A DNA stretch of 64,000 nt, taken from an uncultured Clostridia bacterium. GTDB lineage: Bacteria; Bacillota; Clostridia; TANB77; CAG-465. The first letter of the stretch is position 1; the number at the start of each line of letters is the position of its first letter. Shown here piece by piece: positions 59,650 to 64,000 of the stretch. The translations under genes and the position numbers were made by a program. The stretch is from positions 1-64,000 of the forward strand of contig CANQYI010000005.1 of assembly GCA_947628005.1 (NCBI GenBank), given 5' to 3'. Under the pieces are notes generated by a model, which saw nothing but the letters and a program-made list of their open reading frames with translations, was not told where the DNA came from and searched no databases.

Positions 59650-59766
59650 TGATTCTAGAGCGTTATTTTTAATTGCTTTATTAGAAACCAAATAATAAAT
59701 TTTAAATTTTGACTTTTCTTTTTACTTATGATAATATCTAAGTATATACATAGAAAGGAAATATTT

Positions 59767-60744
59767 ATGTACGATGATATTCCAATTTATATGAAAGATT
59801 TTTTATCATATATGCAAAATATTAAAAATAGATCTGGCAGTACAATTCATGAATATTATTATGACTTAAGAAATGCTTTTAAATTTTTAAAACTGTATAA
59901 GTCAGGCTATAAGATAAAAAATATAGATAACGATATAATGAATTCTACTGATATAAGTAATTTAGATATAGAATTTGTTAAAGAAATAACTTTACAAGAC
60001 TTATATCAATATCTAAATTATTTATCTAATATTTGTTCTGATAAACCAACAACTAGATCAAGGAAAATTGCAGCTTTGAAATCTTTTTTTAACTATTTAA
60101 CTTTTAAACAGAAGTTATTAGATAAAAATCCTACTGTAGAATTAGAAACTCCTAAGCTACCAAAAAGATTGCCAAAGTATCTAAATCTAGATGAAAGTAT
60201 AGCACTTCTAAATTCTATTGACGGTAAATTTCAAAAAAGAGATTTTTGTATAATCACTTTATTTTTAAATTGTGGCCTCCGTCTATCTGAATTAATATCA
60301 ATTAATATGAAAGATATAAATAATAATGTTTTAAATGTTGTCGGAAAAGGCGACAAAGAACGCTCAATATATTTAAATGAAGCTTGTCAACAAGCAATAA
60401 AACAATATATAGCTGTTAGGCCTAAAGATAACTTAAAAGACCGTGAAGCCTTATTTATAACTGAAAGAGGAACAAGAATTAGCAGAAGAACTATAGAGAT
60501 GATGGTAAAAAAATATATTGAAGAAGCTGGTCTTGATCCCAAAAAATATTCTCCACATAAATTAAGACATACAGCAGCTACACTCATGCATAAATATGGT
60601 GGAGTTGATATAAGAGCATTACAACAAGTATTAGGTCATGAAAGCATTTCAACTACTGAAATATACACTCATGTAGACAGTGATGAAGTAAAGAATGCTT
60701 TAGAAAATAACCCATTAAATAATATAGAAAATCACGCAAAATAA
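59767..60744 (+). CDS. XerC/XerD-like tyrosine recombinase
   Basis: Catalytic 'GLRLSEL', 'SPHKLRHTAATLM', 'LGHESISTTEIYTH'. Confidence 0.92.
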   Translation: MYDDIPIYMKDFLSYMQNIKNRSGSTIHEYYYDLRNAFKFLKLYKSGYKIKNIDNDIMNSTDISNLDIEFVKEITLQDLYQYLNYLSNICSDKPTTRSRKIAALKSFFNYLTFKQKLLDKNPTVELETPKLPKRLPKYLNLDESIALLNSIDGKFQKRDFCIITLFLNCGLRLSELISINMKDINNNVLNVVGKGDKERSIYLNEACQQAIKQYIAVRPKDNLKDREALFITERGTRISRRTIEMMVKKYIEEAGLDPKKYSPHKLRHTAATLMHKYGGVDIRALQQVLGHESISTTEIYTHVDSDEVKNALENNPLNNIENHAK

Positions 60745-60757
60745 ATTGCGTGATTTT
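60728..60757. terminator. bidirectional terminator
   Basis: AAAATCACGCAA-AATAAA-TTGCGTGATTTT. Confidence 0.8.
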
Positions 60758-60758
60758 A

Positions 60759-61064
60759 TTAATATACTGGTAATTTTATTATTTCACCTTCATAAATATC
60801 TGTATTTGATAAATTATTAATTGTTTTTATATCTTTTATTACATTTTGAATTTTCAAATTTTTATCTGAAGATTTTTTACATATTTTTGAAGATATATTC
60901 CACAAAGTATCATTTTGACATACAACATATTCTTTAGTTACAAATTCTTTTTTAGCAACTGCAATATTTAAACAAGTTCCTAAAAGAGTAAATATTGCAA
61001 ATAAAATCATTATATTTTTAATTACTATCTTCCCACTTTTTCTATTATTCTTCATAAAAACCAC
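60759..61064 (-). CDS. LysM-domain membrane protein, YneA-like (SOS cell-division suppressor candidate)
   Basis: N-terminal TM, LysM 'EYVVCQNDTLWNISSKI...INNLSNTDIYEGEIIKLP'; LexA-like boxes upstream. Confidence 0.75.
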   Translation of the reverse strand: MVFMKNNRKSGKIVIKNIMILFAIFTLLGTCLNIAVAKKEFVTKEYVVCQNDTLWNISSKICKKSSDKNLKIQNVIKDIKTINNLSNTDIYEGEIIKLPVY

Positions 61065-61068
61065 CTCT

Positions 61069-61117
61069 AAAACAAATGTTTGTTATACTCATATTATAAT
61101 ATAAGAACTTTTGTTTG
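61069..61117 (-). promoter_or_regulatory. SOS-type promoter: TTGACA-17-TATAAT with two LexA-like boxes
   Basis: Boxes AAAAC-AAAT-GTTTG (61069-61082) and AGAAC-TTTT-GTTTG (61104-61117) vs Gram-positive CGAAC-N4-GTTYG. Confidence 0.7.
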
Positions 61118-61151
61118 TCAATAGTTTTTTAAAAAAAATAGAAAAAATGTT

Positions 61152-61785
61152 CTATTTTTTTATAATTAAATTATTTATGCTTTCTAATACTTGATTTTCA
61201 TAATCTTGTTCAATTTTTAATTTAACTTGAATGTCAGTATTATATACTATTTCATCTATTATTACTAAATTATTAGATTCATAAGTACTTAAAATATTTT
61301 TTATTTCACTAATTTTTGTATAATCAGTATAAATAGTTTTATTTACATATATTAATAATTTTTCAATTTTACATTTATTACTAGCATCTCTATAAGAATT
61401 AAGATATGCTCTAGATAACGGACCTGCTCCAAGTAAAATTCCTCCAAAATATCTTACAATTACTATACAAATATTAGTTATATTTTCTTTAGATATTATA
61501 TCATATATAGCTCTTGTAGCTGTACCTTGTGGCTCGCCATCATCTGAAAACCTAATTTTTATTTGATTATTTTCTACACAAGAATAAATATATACAACAT
61601 GTCTTGCATCTTTATTTTGTTTTTTTATATTTAAGATAATTTGATTTGCATCTGATTCATTCTCAATATTAAATATATATGAATAAAATTTTGATTTTTT
61701 TTCTTCGTAGTAACCATTTGAAATTTCGTTTGAATTATCTTTTTTTACATTATTAAAAGTGTAATATATATTTTTCAAAGTATCA
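61152..61785 (-). CDS. YigZ/IMPACT family protein
   Basis: 'RFSDDGEPQGTATRAIYDII...VRYFGGILLGAGPLSRAYLNS'; ORF track start 61877, likely downstream TTG start near 61783. Confidence 0.88.
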
Positions 61786-61860
61786 CCTTCGAATTTATTA
61801 TAGCATAAAAAAGCTAAAAATAAAAGAGAAGTCATAAACTTCCCTTTTATGTAAGATAAT

Positions 61861-63156
61861 TTATTTTTTATAATCATATATTGGTTTGCTTTTATTTAAT
61901 ACAACGTCTTTAGTAATCGTACATCTAATTATATTTTTATTAGATGGCACTTCATACATTGCATCTAGCATAATATTTTCTATAATTGCTCTTAGACCTC
62001 TTGCACCAACTTTTCTTTTTAGAGCTAACTCTACTATTTCATTAACTGCATCTTTATCAATATCAAGTCTTACATTGTCCATTTTAAACAATTTCTTGTA
62101 TTGTTTAAATAAAGCATTTTTAGGCTTAGTTAAAATGTCAATTAATGCCTCTTTAGTAAGTTGGTTAAGATTTGTAATTATTGGAAGTCTTCCGACAAGT
62201 TCAGGTATTAATCCGTATTTAACTATATCATTTGGTTCAACTTGTGAAAATATTTTTCCAATATCAATATCTTTTTTAGGCTCAACTTTAGCACCAAAGC
62301 CCATAGTTTTAGTATCAAGTCTACTTTTTATTATTTTTTCTAGTCCATCAAAAGCTCCTCCACAAATAAATAAAATGTTGCTTGTATCTATTTTTATAAA
62401 TTCTTGTTGAGGATGCTTTCTTCCACCTTGTGGAGGAACATTTGCTACTGTTCCTTCAATTATTTTAAGTAGTGCTTGCTGTACCCCTTCTCCACTTACA
62501 TCTCTTGTTATAGAAGGATTTTCAGATTTTCTTGCAATTTTATCTAATTCATCTATGTATATAATGCCTTTTTCAGCTTTTGAAACATCAAAATCAGCAG
62601 CTTGTATAAGTCTTAATAAAATATTTTCTACATCTTCTCCAACATAACCTGCCTCAGTAAGAGTTGTCGCATCAGCAATTGCAAAAGGTACATGCAAAAT
62701 TTTTGCCAAAGTTTGTGCTAAAAGTGTTTTTCCACATCCAGTAGGTCCAAGTAGTAGTATATTACTCTTTTGAATTTCAACGTCATCTAGTTTTCCTAAA
62801 TTTCTAATTCTCTTATAATGATTATATACTGCTACAGATAAAACTTTTTTTGCTTCGTCTTGACCAATAACATACTCATCCAATACTTGTTTTATACTTT
62901 CTGGTACCGGTAAATCTTCAGAAGAAATTAACTCCTTATTTTTATCTAATTCAGAAGTGTTTTTTAATGTTGGGTTAGTATCATTCATAAGTCTATGACA
63001 AACCTCAACACATTCATCACAAATTAATATTCCATCTGGTCCCTCAATTAGTTGATTTACTTCTTGTCTTAATCTACCACAAAACGAACAAAATACCATT
63101 TCATCCATGAAATCAAAATTGTCTGAACTTCCGTCCTTTTTTCCTTTTTTAGCCAT
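61861..63156 (-). CDS. clpX: ATP-dependent Clp protease ATP-binding subunit ClpX
   Basis: Zn-finger [38 protein letters not shown]. Confidence 0.97.
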   Translation of the reverse strand: MAKKGKKDGSSDNFDFMDEMVFCSFCGRLRQEVNQLIEGPDGILICDECVEVCHRLMNDTNPTLKNTSELDKNKELISSEDLPVPESIKQVLDEYVIGQDEAKKVLSVAVYNHYKRIRNLGKLDDVEIQKSNILLLGPTGCGKTLLAQTLAKILHVPFAIADATTLTEAGYVGEDVENILLRLIQAADFDVSKAEKGIIYIDELDKIARKSENPSITRDVSGEGVQQALLKIIEGTVANVPPQGGRKHPQQEFIKIDTSNILFICGGAFDGLEKIIKSRLDTKTMGFGAKVEPKKDIDIGKIFSQVEPNDIVKYGLIPELVGRLPIITNLNQLTKEALIDILTKPKNALFKQYKKLFKMDNVRLDIDKDAVNEIVELALKRKVGARGLRAIIENIMLDAMYEVPSNKNIIRCTITKDVVLNKSKPIYDYKK

Positions 63157-63159
63157 AAA

Positions 63160-63771
63160 TTATTTCTCCTTAGCTATATTATTAATATTTGACATTACTT
63201 CATCAACTAAACCATATTCTTTTGCTTCATCTGCTGATAAGAAATTATCTCTATCTGTATCTTTTTCAATTTGCTCTAATGGTTTACCTGTTCTTTCACT
63301 AAGAATTCTGTTTAGTTTATCTTTAATTTTCAATATATATTCTGCGTGTATTTTAATATCACTAGCTTGACCTTGTGCACCACCTAAAGGTTGATGAATC
63401 ATTACTGTTGAATTAGGAAGAGCAAATCTCTTTCCTTTAGCACCAGCAGCAAGTAAAAATGCTCCCATTGATGCTGCCATACCAACACAAATTGTTGATA
63501 CATCAGATTTGATATATTGCATTGTATCAAAAATTGCCATTCCAGCAGTAACACTTCCACCTGGGCTATTAATGTATAAGAAGATATCTTTTCCTGGATC
63601 TTCTGCGTCTAAAAATAATAATTGTGCTACTACTAATGATGCAGTTACATCATTTACTTCATCAGATAAAAATATAATTCTTTCTTTTAAAAGTCTTGAG
63701 TAAATATCGTAAGATCTTTCTCCCTTACTAGTTTGTTCTATTACCATAGGTACTAAACTTGAATTTAACAT
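63160..63771 (-). CDS. clpP: ATP-dependent Clp protease proteolytic subunit ClpP
   Basis: [47 protein letters not shown]. Confidence 0.97.
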   Translation of the reverse strand: MLNSSLVPMVIEQTSKGERSYDIYSRLLKERIIFLSDEVNDVTASLVVAQLLFLDAEDPGKDIFLYINSPGGSVTAGMAIFDTMQYIKSDVSTICVGMAASMGAFLLAAGAKGKRFALPNSTVMIHQPLGGAQGQASDIKIHAEYILKIKDKLNRILSERTGKPLEQIEKDTDRDNFLSADEAKEYGLVDEVMSNINNIAKEK

Positions 63772-63811
63772 AATTTATAACCTCCTCCAAATTTTATATG
63801 CTTATGATATA

Positions 63812-64000
63812 TTATTTTTCAATAACATTATTTAATACAATATCTAATGTTTTTTCTTGAGTTAATTTTTCTTTCATATACATTATAACATTAGGATTTT
63901 TCTTTAAATCTTCTGCATTTTCTTTTCCATAAGTATTAGATAATTCTTCGATTTTAGCATTTATTTCATCTGCACTAACTTCTACTTTTTCTTCTTTAGA
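63812..64000 (-). CDS. tig: trigger factor, C-terminal part (runs off window)
   Basis: Minus-strand '...VSADEINAKIEELSNTYGKENAEDLKKNPNVMMYMKEKLTQEKTLDIVLNNVIEK*'; tig-clpP-clpX order. Confidence 0.85.
   Translation of the reverse strand, partial: SKEEKVEVSADEINAKIEELSNTYGKENAEDLKKNPNVIMYMKEKLTQEKTLDIVLNNVIEK

Noticed and set aside
59613-59675. Repeat copy B as a Xer dif site
   Set aside because: Does not show the conserved Firmicute dif arms (ACTTCCTA...TTATGTAAA-like), so a dif assignment is not supported by eye.
61886-62410. 174-aa ORF on + strand
   Set aside because: Antisense to clpX; no independent motif or initiation signal.

Overview
64-kb AT-rich Bacillota/Clostridia-like chromosomal window. 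Most of it is ordinary housekeeping: SUF Fe-S operon with mnmA, trmL, recD2, priA, trmN6-rsmI-rnhB, fba, lepA, rlmB, murA/rlmH, rpmE-prmC-whiA-hemW, polA, yebC, xerC/D-like recombinase, clpX-clpP-tig, plus initiator and elongator tRNA-Met. The accessory or unusual parts are: (i) a minus-strand, mitochondrial-shaped tRNA-like element at 18123-18194; (ii) a DtxR-fold regulator with degenerate metal ligands and a C-terminal Cys cluster heading the SUF operon; (iii) a sortase next to a thioester-domain/SpaA-repeat surface protein with an atypical LVQTG signal; (iv) two HipA-like kinases and a KAP-type P-loop NTPase; (v) priA split by a +1 frameshift at CUU-CGG; (vi) a Fic/RhuM-Fic/HIT-remnant island (56.6-59.7 kb) bounded by a 37-bp perfect direct repeat, with duplicated spaced operator dyads at the fic promoter; (vii) a LysM YneA-like gene whose promoter carries two LexA-type boxes; (viii) a dinD pseudogene next to the tRNA genes. 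No rRNA, CRISPR array or complete transposon was seen. All product calls come from reading motifs and family resemblance; no database search was run.
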